NCBI GenBank assembly: GCA_034399355.1 | Contig: JAXMMT010000042.1 | Coordinates: 1-64,000, forward strand | Direction: 5' to 3' | DNA length: 64,000 bases | Source of the DNA: UBA2279 sp034399355 | GTDB lineage: Bacteria; Actinomycetota; Coriobacteriia; Anaerosomatales; Anaerosomataceae | Made by a program: the position numbers and the translations under genes | Notes under the pieces: generated by a model | What the model was told of the DNA's origin: nothing | What the model saw: the letters and a program-made list of their open reading frames with translations, nothing else | Databases searched by the model: none | In this document: positions 8,421 to 16,489 of the stretch, one piece after another | Layout: every line of letters starts with the position of its first letter | Numbering within the stretch: position 1 is the stretch's first letter

Positions 8421-9680
8421 ATGGCCCTTGTCGTTCAGAAGTTCGGCGGCACATCGGTCGGCACGACCGAGCGGATTCGAGCGGTTGCCCAGCGAATCGT
8501 CGCAACACGCGACGCGGGCAACGACTGCGTCGCCGTTGTCTCGGCCATGGGCGACGTCACCGACGAATTGCTTTCACTTGCGGAGGCCATGAACCCTGAG
8601 CCTCCTGAGCGTGAGATGGACATGCTGCTTGCGACTGGCGAGCAGGTCACCATCGCACTTCTCGCCATGGCCATCCACGCACTTGGTCATGAAGCGATCT
8701 CTTTCACTGGCGCGCAGGTCGGCATCGTCACTGACGCCGGTCACACGAAGGCGCGCATCCAAGAGGTGCGCGGCGACTGCGTCAAAGACGCGCTTGCCGA
8801 GGGGCGGATCGTCATCGTCGCAGGATTCCAGGGTAGTACGCCTGAAGGTCAGATAACCACGCTTGGGCGCGGCGGCTCCGATACGACGGCGATCGCGATC
8901 GCCGCTGGGATCGGAGCCGACGTTTGTGAGATATACACCGACGTCGACGGTGTGTTCACGGCCGACCCGCGGGTCGTTTCCGATGCGCGCAAGATAGATT
9001 TCATCTCCTACGAGGAGATGCTCGAGATGGCCGCGACCGGAGCGCGGGTGTTGCAGCTCCGCTCGGTCGAATTCGGCCGCAACCACGGGGTAGTCATCCA
9101 CGTCCGTTCGAGCTTCAACGACCGTCCGGGAACCATCGTCAAGGAGGCTGACGATTCAATGGAGCAGGCAATCATCTCCGGTGTCACGCACGACACCTCG
9201 GAGGCCAAGATCACCATTCGCGATGTTCCGGACCAGCCCGGTGTCGCCGCGCAGGTCTTTTCGTCGTTGGCCGAAGCGAGCTGCAATGTGGACATGATCG
9301 TGCAGAACGTGTCCGAAGAGGGAAGCACGGACATCTCATTCACGATCCCAAAAGAGGACCTCGTCCGTGCCAAGCGCACTGTTGAGGCTGTTGTGAAGCA
9401 GCTAGGCGCACGCACGTGGTCTGTCGATGAGTCCATTGCGAAGGTCTCTCTCGTCGGCGCAGGCATGAAGACGCACCCCGGCGTTGCGGCACAGATGTTC
9501 AACGCGCTGGCAGAGGCGGGCGTGAACATCGATATGATCTCCACGTCGTCGATCCGCGTGTCGTGCGTGATCTCCGGCGAGCAGGCCGAGCGTGCGGTGC
9601 GCGCGCTTCATGACAGCTTCGATCTTGCCGCCGCCGATGTCCGCGCCGAGATCGCCCCGACGGTCGGAGGTGGCAGCTGA
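8421..9680 (+). CDS. lysC: Aspartate kinase
   Basis: This 419-residue protein catalyses ATP-dependent phosphorylation of aspartate, the first step to lysine, threonine and methionine. It shows the kinase signature VQKFGGTSVG at residues 5-14, the FTGAQ segment, GRGGSDTTA and the DVDGVFTADPR block. Two C-terminal ACT domains follow, which in this family bind the feedback amino acids. I take the ATG at 8421, preceded by GGGGAGGA; an upstream in-frame GTG at 8334 lacks support. The stop TGA overlaps the ATG of asd. The leader may be structured. Confidence 0.96.
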   Translation: MALVVQKFGGTSVGTTERIRAVAQRIVATRDAGNDCVAVVSAMGDVTDELLSLAEAMNPEPPEREMDMLLATGEQVTIALLAMAIHALGHEAISFTGAQVGIVTDAGHTKARIQEVRGDCVKDALAEGRIVIVAGFQGSTPEGQITTLGRGGSDTTAIAIAAGIGADVCEIYTDVDGVFTADPRVVSDARKIDFISYEEMLEMAATGARVLQLRSVEFGRNHGVVIHVRSSFNDRPGTIVKEADDSMEQAIISGVTHDTSEAKITIRDVPDQPGVAAQVFSSLAEASCNVDMIVQNVSEEGSTDISFTIPKEDLVRAKRTVEAVVKQLGARTWSVDESIAKVSLVGAGMKTHPGVAAQMFNALAEAGVNIDMISTSSIRVSCVISGEQAERAVRALHDSFDLAAADVRAEIAPTVGGGS

Positions 9681-10705
9681 TGGCCTGGGACAAGGTCATG
9701 CCCGAGCGTCCCGTGGTCGCCGTCGCCGGAGCGACGGGCGCCGTAGGCATCGAGATGCTCAAGACCCTCGAGCAGCGCAGATTCCCTGCGTCTCGCGTCA
9801 TCGCTCTCGCTTCGTCTCGCTCGGCAGGCAAGCGCTTGCCGTTCGGGGACGGTGAACTGGTCGTCGAGGAGATGACCGAGGCATCGTTTAACGACGTGGA
9901 CATCGCGCTCTTCTCGGCAGGAGCGTCGGTCAGCAAGGCGATGGCGCCTGCCGCCGTGATGGCGGGGTGCGTGGTGATCGACAACTCCTCGGCGTTCCGC
10001 ATGGATGAGGAGGTGCCGTTGGTCGTGCCCGAGGTGAACGCGGGCGACCTGGCGTGGCACTCGGGCATCATAGCCAACCCGAACTGCTCGACCATCCAGA
10101 TGGTCGTCGTCCTGAAACCGCTGCATGAATTGGTGCCCATTCGACGAGTCGTGGTCTCGACGTATCAGGCAGCGAGCGGTGCGGGACAGGCGGCCATGGA
10201 CGAGCTGTACGACCAGACGCGGGACTTCCTGGAGGGTCGGGAACTTGTGCCGAACGCGTTCGTGCACCGCATAGCTTTCAACTGCATCCCGCAGATCGAC
10301 GTGTTCCTCGATGATGGCTCCACCAAAGAGGAATGGAAGATGGTCGTCGAGACGAAGAAGATCATGCATGCGCCGGAGATCGAACTCGCGGCGACCTGTG
10401 TTCGCGTCCCGGTACTGCGCTGCCATTCCGAGTCGCTCAACATCGAGTTCGGGGCGGACGTGACCGTTGCGCAGGCTCGCGCGGCCCTGGAGGCCGCGCC
10501 CGGCATCACCGTGACAGATGACCCGGCTTCGCTCGGCTACCCCATGCCTGCGCTGCTCCAGGGCAGCGACGATGTTTACGTGGGCCGCCTGCGTGCGGAC
10601 GATAGCGTGGCCCACGGGCTGGCGATGTGGATTGTCGCCGACCAGCTGCGCAAGGGCGCGGCGCTTAACGCCGTTCATATAGCCGAAGCACTGCTCCAGC
10701 GTTAG
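9680..10705 (+). CDS. asd: Aspartate-semialdehyde dehydrogenase
   Basis: A 341-residue cytoplasmic enzyme that reduces aspartyl phosphate with NADPH to aspartate semialdehyde. It shows the nucleotide-binding GATGAVG near residue 18, FSAGASVSK, the catalytic Cys136 in NPNCSTIQ, and VSTYQAASGAG. The start ATG overlaps the lysC stop (TGATG), so lysC and asd form a translationally coupled pair. About 80 bases separate it from the next gene, which starts a new functional group. Confidence 0.96.
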   Translation: MAWDKVMPERPVVAVAGATGAVGIEMLKTLEQRRFPASRVIALASSRSAGKRLPFGDGELVVEEMTEASFNDVDIALFSAGASVSKAMAPAAVMAGCVVIDNSSAFRMDEEVPLVVPEVNAGDLAWHSGIIANPNCSTIQMVVVLKPLHELVPIRRVVVSTYQAASGAGQAAMDELYDQTRDFLEGRELVPNAFVHRIAFNCIPQIDVFLDDGSTKEEWKMVVETKKIMHAPEIELAATCVRVPVLRCHSESLNIEFGADVTVAQARAALEAAPGITVTDDPASLGYPMPALLQGSDDVYVGRLRADDSVAHGLAMWIVADQLRKGAALNAVHIAEALLQR

Positions 10706-10789
10706 TATTAAGGAACGAGGCCGCATCGGGCAGCCGTCTGAAGCGTTGTCTACCTTCAAAGGACGTTCTATGAGGGGAGCTGTGTGACC

Positions 10790-11470
10790 ATGGCGGAATC
10801 CAACGTTCTCATTGTTGAGGACGATGCTACGATTGCCCGCTTCGTCGAGCTGGAACTCAAGCACGAAGGATACGGTGTGCTGAGGGCGGGGGACGGTCCC
10901 TCGGCGATTGACCTGATGGATGGCAACGACGTGGATCTCGTGATCTTAGACCTCATGCTCCCCGGCATCGACGGCATCGATGTCGCCAAGTACATTCGCA
11001 AGCGTGGCTCTGAAGTGCCGATCCTCATGCTCACCGCCCGTGCTGAAACGCACGATGTCGTCTCCGGGTTTGAGGCGGGAGCGGACGACTATCTCCGCAA
11101 GCCGTTCGAGGTACCTGAGCTTCTGTCGCGTGTGCGTGCACTGCTTAGGCGCGCGAAGGCTGCTGAGCCGAGCGCTCCCTTCGAGGCATCCGGTGTGCGC
11201 ATCGACGTCGACAAGCGTGAGGGGACGCTCAATGGCGAGGTGATGGATCTCACCGCCAAGGAGTTCGATCTGTTGTGCTATCTCGTGCAGAACGCCGGAC
11301 GGGTGATCTCGCGTGACGAGATTCTCACGGCTGTCTGGGGCGGGCAGCACGCTACGGACAGCAACGTCATCGAGGTCTTTGTCTGCCACCTGCGCAACAA
11401 GATCGGCGATCACGACAACAAGATCATTCAGACAATCCGGGGAGTCGGATACTTCTTCGCGAGGGGATAG
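10790..11470 (+). CDS. OmpR/PhoB-family DNA-binding response regulator
   Basis: A 226-residue regulator with an N-terminal receiver domain: acidic pair in VEDD, phospho-acceptor Asp54 in VILDLMLPG, and Lys in LRKPFEVPELLSR. The C-terminal winged helix (LTAKEFDLLCYLVQNAG...VFVCHLRNKIGD...IQTIRGVGYFFA) is of PhoB type. An alternative GTG start lies 6 bases upstream at 10784; the AGGGGAG site is better spaced for the ATG. Its cognate kinase begins on the next base after the stop. This gene opens a five-gene co-directional run to 16368. Target genes are unknown. Confidence 0.93.
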   Translation: MAESNVLIVEDDATIARFVELELKHEGYGVLRAGDGPSAIDLMDGNDVDLVILDLMLPGIDGIDVAKYIRKRGSEVPILMLTARAETHDVVSGFEAGADDYLRKPFEVPELLSRVRALLRRAKAAEPSAPFEASGVRIDVDKREGTLNGEVMDLTAKEFDLLCYLVQNAGRVISRDEILTAVWGGQHATDSNVIEVFVCHLRNKIGDHDNKIIQTIRGVGYFFARG

Positions 11471-12970
11471 ATGCGCCTTTCCTCGATCCGTGCACGTGTC
11501 CTCTACCTGGCGGGCGTCTTCTCTCTCCTTCTCGTCGGCAGTGTCACGCTCGCCACATACTTCTTCGTTGCAGACGGCATGTCGCGGTCGGCGCAGGAAA
11601 CGACATGGCGACTCACCCAGGTAACCTCGCATGCCATTGCCCGCACCACCACTACGGTGAAACTCGACGCCGCAGCTAAAGGGCTCGAGGGCGTCGAACG
11701 CGAGTCTGAGGCCCAGCGTCAGCTGCTGCGTGCAATCCCCGACGTTCTGGGTGCGGGCGGTGCCGAGGAGGGGGCGTACGCGTTCTACATCGAAGACGAG
11801 TCCGGTGCTTTCCGGCTTGTGTGGTACAGCGATGAAGCGGGCGTGAACAACCTGGAGGCATCGCGCCGTCTCGCGATCGAGCGGCAGCAGCCGATCCAGT
11901 CCGGTCCGCGCCAGGCCGGGGCGTTTACAGGAATGTTCACCAGCGCCGATCTTGGCACATACATCGTCCATATACCGCTCACGCTTCCCGACCGCACGCG
12001 AGGCATTCTGGACGTCGTCTACATCCCCGACAAAGAGGAAGCGATCCTTGACTCGGCCAGAGCACCCATGCTCATCGTCGCTGTGTTCTCGCTGCTCATT
12101 GCCGTCTTCATGACGCAGATCATCATGGGGTGGGTGTTGTCGCTCGTAGACGACGTCCGGGTGGCTGCCGACTCCATCGATGCCGGCCAACTCGACGTGA
12201 GTCTGCCCGAGGAAGGCGAGCACGAGATCGCAAGGCTTGCGCATGTCCTCAATAATCTCATGAACCGGCTGAGGATCCGTGCTGAGGCCCAGACGCGTTT
12301 TATCGCCGACGCCTCGCACGAGCTCGCCACGCCGGTCGCCGGGATTCGGGGTTACATCAGCATCCTGCGCGAGTGGGGCTCGGAAGACCCAGTGACGCGG
12401 GACGAGGCGATTGCAGCGATCGATCGGGAATCTCGCAGGATGGCGAGGCTCTGTAGCGACCTGCTGTCGATGATCCGCAGCGATGAGATGCTTCAGTATC
12501 GGCACGTGCGTTACGACATCAACGCGCTCAGTCGGGAGGTACTTGCCACCATGGCCACGCGCTACATGGACAAGAACCTCGAGTTCATCGGGCCCGATGA
12601 GGGACCATTGTGGGCGATGGGCGATCCCGATCGCATAGAGGAGGTCTTCGGCATCCTTCTGGACAACGCCGGCAAGTACACGACGCCGGGTGGTAGCGTG
12701 GTGGTTGAGACACACAAACAGCGGGACCGGGTGATCGTGGAGGTCACAGACACAGGCATCGGCATTCCCGAGGCGGATCTTCCCAATGTGTTCGAACGCT
12801 TCTACCGCAGCGACACATCCCGTTCCAAAGACACCGGCGGCTTTGGCCTCGGCCTGGCTATCGCGAAGCATATCGTCGACATGAGCCAGGGCGAGATCAG
12901 CGTCTCGAGTCGCGTCGGAGAGGGTACGACGTTCCTCGTCATACTGCCGCGCACCCGCAGCAAGGAGTGA
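11471..12970 (+). CDS. Sensor histidine kinase with HAMP domain
   Basis: A 499-residue membrane kinase with helix 1 at about 9-31, an extracytoplasmic loop of about 165 residues, helix 2 at about 198-222, then HAMP, HisKA and HATPase domains. The H-box is FIADASHELATPVAG with His283; most relatives read HELRTP, so the Arg is replaced by Ala. N-box (DNAGKYTTPGG), G1 (DTGIGIPEADLPNVFERFY) and G2 (GGFGLGLAIAKHIV) are intact. Its ATG abuts the regulator stop, and its own stop lies two bases before the queT ATG. The ligand is unknown; the kinase should phosphorylate the regulator at 10790. Confidence 0.93.
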   Translation: MRLSSIRARVLYLAGVFSLLLVGSVTLATYFFVADGMSRSAQETTWRLTQVTSHAIARTTTTVKLDAAAKGLEGVERESEAQRQLLRAIPDVLGAGGAEEGAYAFYIEDESGAFRLVWYSDEAGVNNLEASRRLAIERQQPIQSGPRQAGAFTGMFTSADLGTYIVHIPLTLPDRTRGILDVVYIPDKEEAILDSARAPMLIVAVFSLLIAVFMTQIIMGWVLSLVDDVRVAADSIDAGQLDVSLPEEGEHEIARLAHVLNNLMNRLRIRAEAQTRFIADASHELATPVAGIRGYISILREWGSEDPVTRDEAIAAIDRESRRMARLCSDLLSMIRSDEMLQYRHVRYDINALSREVLATMATRYMDKNLEFIGPDEGPLWAMGDPDRIEEVFGILLDNAGKYTTPGGSVVVETHKQRDRVIVEVTDTGIGIPEADLPNVFERFYRSDTSRSKDTGGFGLGLAIAKHIVDMSQGEISVSSRVGEGTTFLVILPRTRSKE

Positions 12971-12972
12971 TC

Positions 12973-13533
12973 ATGTCGCGTTCACGCTACGTCGCACAGG
13001 CGGGTGTTATCGCTGCTGTATACGCTACGCTCACGCTGCTCGTGCTGCAGCTTCCAAGTCAGCTGGGCTGGGGCCTGGTACAGTTTCGCGTCAGCGAAGC
13101 TGTCACCGTGGTCGCACTGTTCACACCTGCAGGGGTGCCGGGGCTGACGATCGGCACGCTCGTGGCGAACGCGTTCATGTTCACCCAGGTCGGGCCGCTG
13201 GCGTTGCTTGACGTGGTGTTCGGATCGCTTGGCACGCTCCTCGGCGCCGCATGGATGTGGCGCATGCACAAGCGCCCACTGCTTGCGCTCGCCGGCCCGG
13301 TCCTCGCGAATGCGCTGATCGTGCCGGCATACCTGCCGATACTCCTTAAAGGCTTCGGTCTCTACGAAGTCCCCATTCTGGGTATTGAACTCGAAGGGCA
13401 CTGGCTTGGCATGTATCTGTTTGGCGTTGCGGCCGTCGGTATAGGTGAGGCGGTCATCGTCTACGGCCTAGGTCTGCCGCTGTATGCTGGTCTGAAGCGG
13501 CTTGGGTTTGGCCGGCTCACCGAGGACTCGTAG
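12973..13533 (+). CDS. queT: QueT-family transporter (ECF-type S component)
   Basis: A 186-residue hydrophobic protein with about five to six membrane helices. It carries the hallmark QFRVSEAVTVVALFTPAGVPG and the LLDVVFGSLGTLLGA segment of the QueT family, which is predicted to be the substrate-binding part of an energy-coupling-factor importer for queuosine precursors. The start is the ATG at 12973 with AGGAG five bases upstream; a GTG six bases earlier overlaps the kinase stop. Its place between a two-component system and an iron-sulfur signalling protein is odd for a queuosine importer. No ECF ATPases are in the window, so the substrate is uncertain. Confidence 0.82.
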   Translation: MSRSRYVAQAGVIAAVYATLTLLVLQLPSQLGWGLVQFRVSEAVTVVALFTPAGVPGLTIGTLVANAFMFTQVGPLALLDVVFGSLGTLLGAAWMWRMHKRPLLALAGPVLANALIVPAYLPILLKGFGLYEVPILGIELEGHWLGMYLFGVAAVGIGEAVIVYGLGLPLYAGLKRLGFGRLTEDS

Positions 13534-13542
13534 GGGGGACCG

Positions 13543-15351
13543 ATGGAAACTGACGCGCGGGGTGCAACGCGACTTCCGCTGCGGGAGCCGTTGATCAGTC
13601 ATCGCGCGTCTCAGTGCCGCGAGTGCTGGGGCTGCGTGCGCTTCTGTCCGGTTCGCGCGATACGCGTGGTCGACGGCCACTCCGAGGTGATTACCGAGAA
13701 GTGCGTGAAGTGCGGGCTGTGTGTGAGCGAGTGCGCAAATCATGCGCATGTCGTGCGTGACGACACGGGGGACGTGATCGACCTCTTGCACAGCCGTCGG
13801 CCCGTCGTCGCTTTGCTCGCCACCGAGTTCACTGCAGCACTGCACCCGCTTACTACCGCGCAGGTCGAGCGCTCCCTCGAGTTGCTCGGCTTCCACGCGG
13901 TCGAGAACACGTTGCTGGGCGAGGAGATGGTGGCATGCGAGTACGAGCGGTTGCACGCACGCGCGGACATGCTCTTCACACTGCGTTCGACGTGCCCGCC
14001 GGCGACCGACTTCGTGCGCACCTACTACCCTGCGTTTGTGCCCGCGCTGGCGCCTGTCGTGCCTCCCTACATCGCCCAGGCGCGGCTTATCAAGGAACTC
14101 TACGAGGGTGACGTCGCGGTCGTCTATGTCAGTCCGTGTTACGCGCGCAAAGACGAGGCGATCGACGAGGAGTTCGGGGGCGCGGTGGACGCGGCCATCG
14201 ACTTCCTCGAGCTCAAGGAGCTCTTCGCCGGTGTGGAGAACATGCCTGCTCGTGGTCGTGCTGCGAGGGTGAGCAGGCAGCGGCCGGCCCTACTCAAGGA
14301 GGTCTCACTCACCGACGGCTTCCCACGGCAGACGCTGGTCACCCGTGACATGACCGACACTGAGGTGCACGTGGTTCGTGGACTTGAAGCGCTCGATCGG
14401 CTGCTGTTGGCGATGTCGTCAGGCGAGACTGCGCCTGCAATCATCGACATGCTCAATTGCGAGGGCTGTATCGACGGTCCGGCCGTGAACCCGGGCGTTT
14501 CGCTCTTCGCCAAGCGAACCATCGCGTCTGCTGCCAATAATGCCAGTGGCAAGACTCGCGTGAGCATGCGGGCGCTTCTCGGCGTGCTTCCGGCCATCGA
14601 CACCGTGCGCTCCTTCACGGCGACGCCGCTCTCCGTCCCGACGCCCACACAACTGCACATCGATGAGATTCTGGCCGAAGGGGGGGTCGCTTCCCGTGAG
14701 GACGCCCCCGACTGCGGGGCGTGCGGCTACCTAACATGCGTCGAGCACGCCATCGCGATCTACCAGGGCGACTCCACGTGGGAGATGTGCTTCCCCCTCC
14801 AACGCCGTCGCCTGCGCGACGCGAAGCGTCCACATGAGGCGCTCGAGGCGCTCGACCCGGTGACTGGGCTGTGGAACGTACGCGCGTTCGGCGAGCGCAT
14901 GGCGCTCGAGATCGCCCGCTATATGCGGTACAAGTCCCCGGTCTCACTCGTGATGATGGATATCGACGCCTTCGGTGACGTGAACGCTGAGTTTGGCGAG
15001 AAGGTCGGTGACCGGGTGTTGCGAGGGCTCGGCGAGCGACTCGCGGCACAGTTGCGTTCGACCGATATGCTTGCCCGCTACGATGGTGATCGTTTCGCTG
15101 TACTGCTGCCCGGGATCGGCAAGACGGCAGCGTTCGCTGTGGCCGAGAAACTCAGAGATGCTGTTCGCGATGAACCTGTTTGCGTTGAGGGTGACGGGTA
15201 TACACCCGAGGTAAGCTTGACGCTTTCTGCAGGTGTGGCGACCGTCGGCCCTTCTCGGGGGGAACGGTTGGCGCTGCTGGAGAGCGCCGAGACCGCGCTC
15301 ATCGAAGCGATGACTGCCGGGAAGGACCAGGCGCGTCTGGCTCCCGGTTAG
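13543..15351 (+). CDS. [FeFe]-hydrogenase-like iron-sulfur sensor fused to a degenerate GGDEF domain
   Basis: A 602-residue multidomain protein. Two ferredoxin-type motifs come first (Cys25, 28, 31, 35 and Cys54, 57, 60, 64). An [FeFe]-hydrogenase large-subunit-like domain follows, with reduced H-cluster motifs: STCPPATDF (Cys151), SPCYARKDE (Cys199) and NCEGCIDGPA (Cys306, Cys309). Next is a four-cysteine cluster, CGACGYLTC...C (391, 394, 399, 416), as in CO-dehydrogenase/RnfB-type proteins. A GGDEF-fold domain (about 438-600) ends the protein. Its active-site motif reads DGDRF instead of GGDEF (514-518), while the inhibitory-site RxxD (505-508) is kept. It probably senses H2 or redox state and binds c-di-GMP rather than making it (inference). 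It lies 9 bases after queT and 9 before amrS. Confidence 0.85.
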   Translation: METDARGATRLPLREPLISHRASQCRECWGCVRFCPVRAIRVVDGHSEVITEKCVKCGLCVSECANHAHVVRDDTGDVIDLLHSRRPVVALLATEFTAALHPLTTAQVERSLELLGFHAVENTLLGEEMVACEYERLHARADMLFTLRSTCPPATDFVRTYYPAFVPALAPVVPPYIAQARLIKELYEGDVAVVYVSPCYARKDEAIDEEFGGAVDAAIDFLELKELFAGVENMPARGRAARVSRQRPALLKEVSLTDGFPRQTLVTRDMTDTEVHVVRGLEALDRLLLAMSSGETAPAIIDMLNCEGCIDGPAVNPGVSLFAKRTIASAANNASGKTRVSMRALLGVLPAIDTVRSFTATPLSVPTPTQLHIDEILAEGGVASREDAPDCGACGYLTCVEHAIAIYQGDSTWEMCFPLQRRRLRDAKRPHEALEALDPVTGLWNVRAFGERMALEIARYMRYKSPVSLVMMDIDAFGDVNAEFGEKVGDRVLRGLGERLAAQLRSTDMLARYDGDRFAVLLPGIGKTAAFAVAEKLRDAVRDEPVCVEGDGYTPEVSLTLSAGVATVGPSRGERLALLESAETALIEAMTAGKDQARLAPG

Positions 15352-15360
15352 GGAGGCCTG

Positions 15361-16368
15361 ATGCACGAGGCGCAGCTGTGGGTGGCCGATAGCGGCCGGG
15401 TTCACTGTCTCCTGTGTCCGCACGACTGTCGCATTGCTCCAGGACATACGGGCGTGTGTGGTGTGCGGGAGAACCGCGACGGTCGCCTGATCGCCACCAC
15501 GTATGGTCGCGTGTCGTCGGTGGCGGCGGACCCCATCGAGAAGAAGCCCGTCTTCCACTACCGACCCGGCACACGTGCGCTTTCGCTCGGGAGCGTTGGG
15601 TGCACCATGCGTTGCGAGCACTGCCAGAACTGGCAGATCAGCCGGGCGACACCGACCGATGGAGGACTGGAGTACGTGGCGCCCGAAGATGTGGTCGCGT
15701 TGGCCCAACGTCACGGCTGCGAGGGTGTCGCGTTCACCTACAACGAGCCCGTGATCTGGGTCGAATACGTTGCCGATGTGTCGGACGCGTGCAGAGCGGC
15801 CGGCCTGTATACCGTCATGGTCACGAACGGGTACATCACCGAAGCTGGCCTTGACCTGCTCGGCGAACGAATCGACGTTTGGCGTGTGGACGTGAAAGGG
15901 TTAGACGATCGCACGTATCGCGCACTTTGCAGAGTGAGGTCGGTGCAGCCCATACTCGAGATGGCCGAGCGCGCGAAGAAACGTTGGCTCATGCATGTGG
16001 AGGTTGTCACCAACGTGATACCGACGATCAACGATGACGAAGCGACGTTGCGGGGAATCGCCTCCTGGATCGCGAAGGCACTCGGTCCTGACACACCGTG
16101 GCATATCACACGCTTCTTCCCGTACCTCGAACTCTCGCATCTGCCGCCGACCCCGTTGGCAACGTTGCGGCACGCACGCGACATCGGGACCGAGGAAGGC
16201 CTGCGATTCGTGTACCTCGGCAACGTGGACGAGCCGGGCGGGGAGGACACACGCTGCCCCTCGTGTGGCGGTGTCGCGCTGCAGCGGGAGCGCTATCGGA
16301 TCACGAGGCACGATACGTCGGCTGGCGCGTGTGCGAAGTGTGGAGAGCCGTTGAACATCGTTGAATGA
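15361..16368 (+). CDS. amrS: AmmeMemoRadiSam-system radical SAM enzyme AmrS
   Basis: A 335-residue radical SAM protein of the AmrS type. The N-terminal Cys-rich part (CLLCPHDCRI...GVCGVREN) precedes the radical SAM motif CTMRCEHC, then NQ(N)W-type QNWQIS and EGVAFTYNEP. A C-terminal four-cysteine ribbon follows (CPSCGG...CAKCGE). The family is linked by gene fusions to Memo and AMMECR1 proteins, but its reaction is not settled. Neither partner is in the window. Here it ends the run that includes the hydrogenase-like sensor 9 bases upstream. The ATG follows a GGGAGG ribosome site. Confidence 0.92.
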   Translation: MHEAQLWVADSGRVHCLLCPHDCRIAPGHTGVCGVRENRDGRLIATTYGRVSSVAADPIEKKPVFHYRPGTRALSLGSVGCTMRCEHCQNWQISRATPTDGGLEYVAPEDVVALAQRHGCEGVAFTYNEPVIWVEYVADVSDACRAAGLYTVMVTNGYITEAGLDLLGERIDVWRVDVKGLDDRTYRALCRVRSVQPILEMAERAKKRWLMHVEVVTNVIPTINDDEATLRGIASWIAKALGPDTPWHITRFFPYLELSHLPPTPLATLRHARDIGTEEGLRFVYLGNVDEPGGEDTRCPSCGGVALQRERYRITRHDTSAGACAKCGEPLNIVE

Positions 16369-16489
16369 TGTGTGGGTCCAGCGCTGACGGGTCGTCACCC
16401 CATGCGCCCGTGCGTACGAGCATGGGCCTGGAAGCGGTATCATAAGGGCCGTGCGCTCTTGAATGCTGCCGTAATGAGAGGATGCCTAC

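Noticed and set aside
10946..12871. A 641-codon minus-strand open frame opposite the two-component genes
   Set aside because: The plus strand carries complete, motif-rich regulator and kinase genes; the antisense product has no recognisable domain.
12960..12975. preQ1 riboswitch upstream of queT
   Set aside because: There are only two bases between the kinase stop and the queT ATG, leaving no room for an aptamer.
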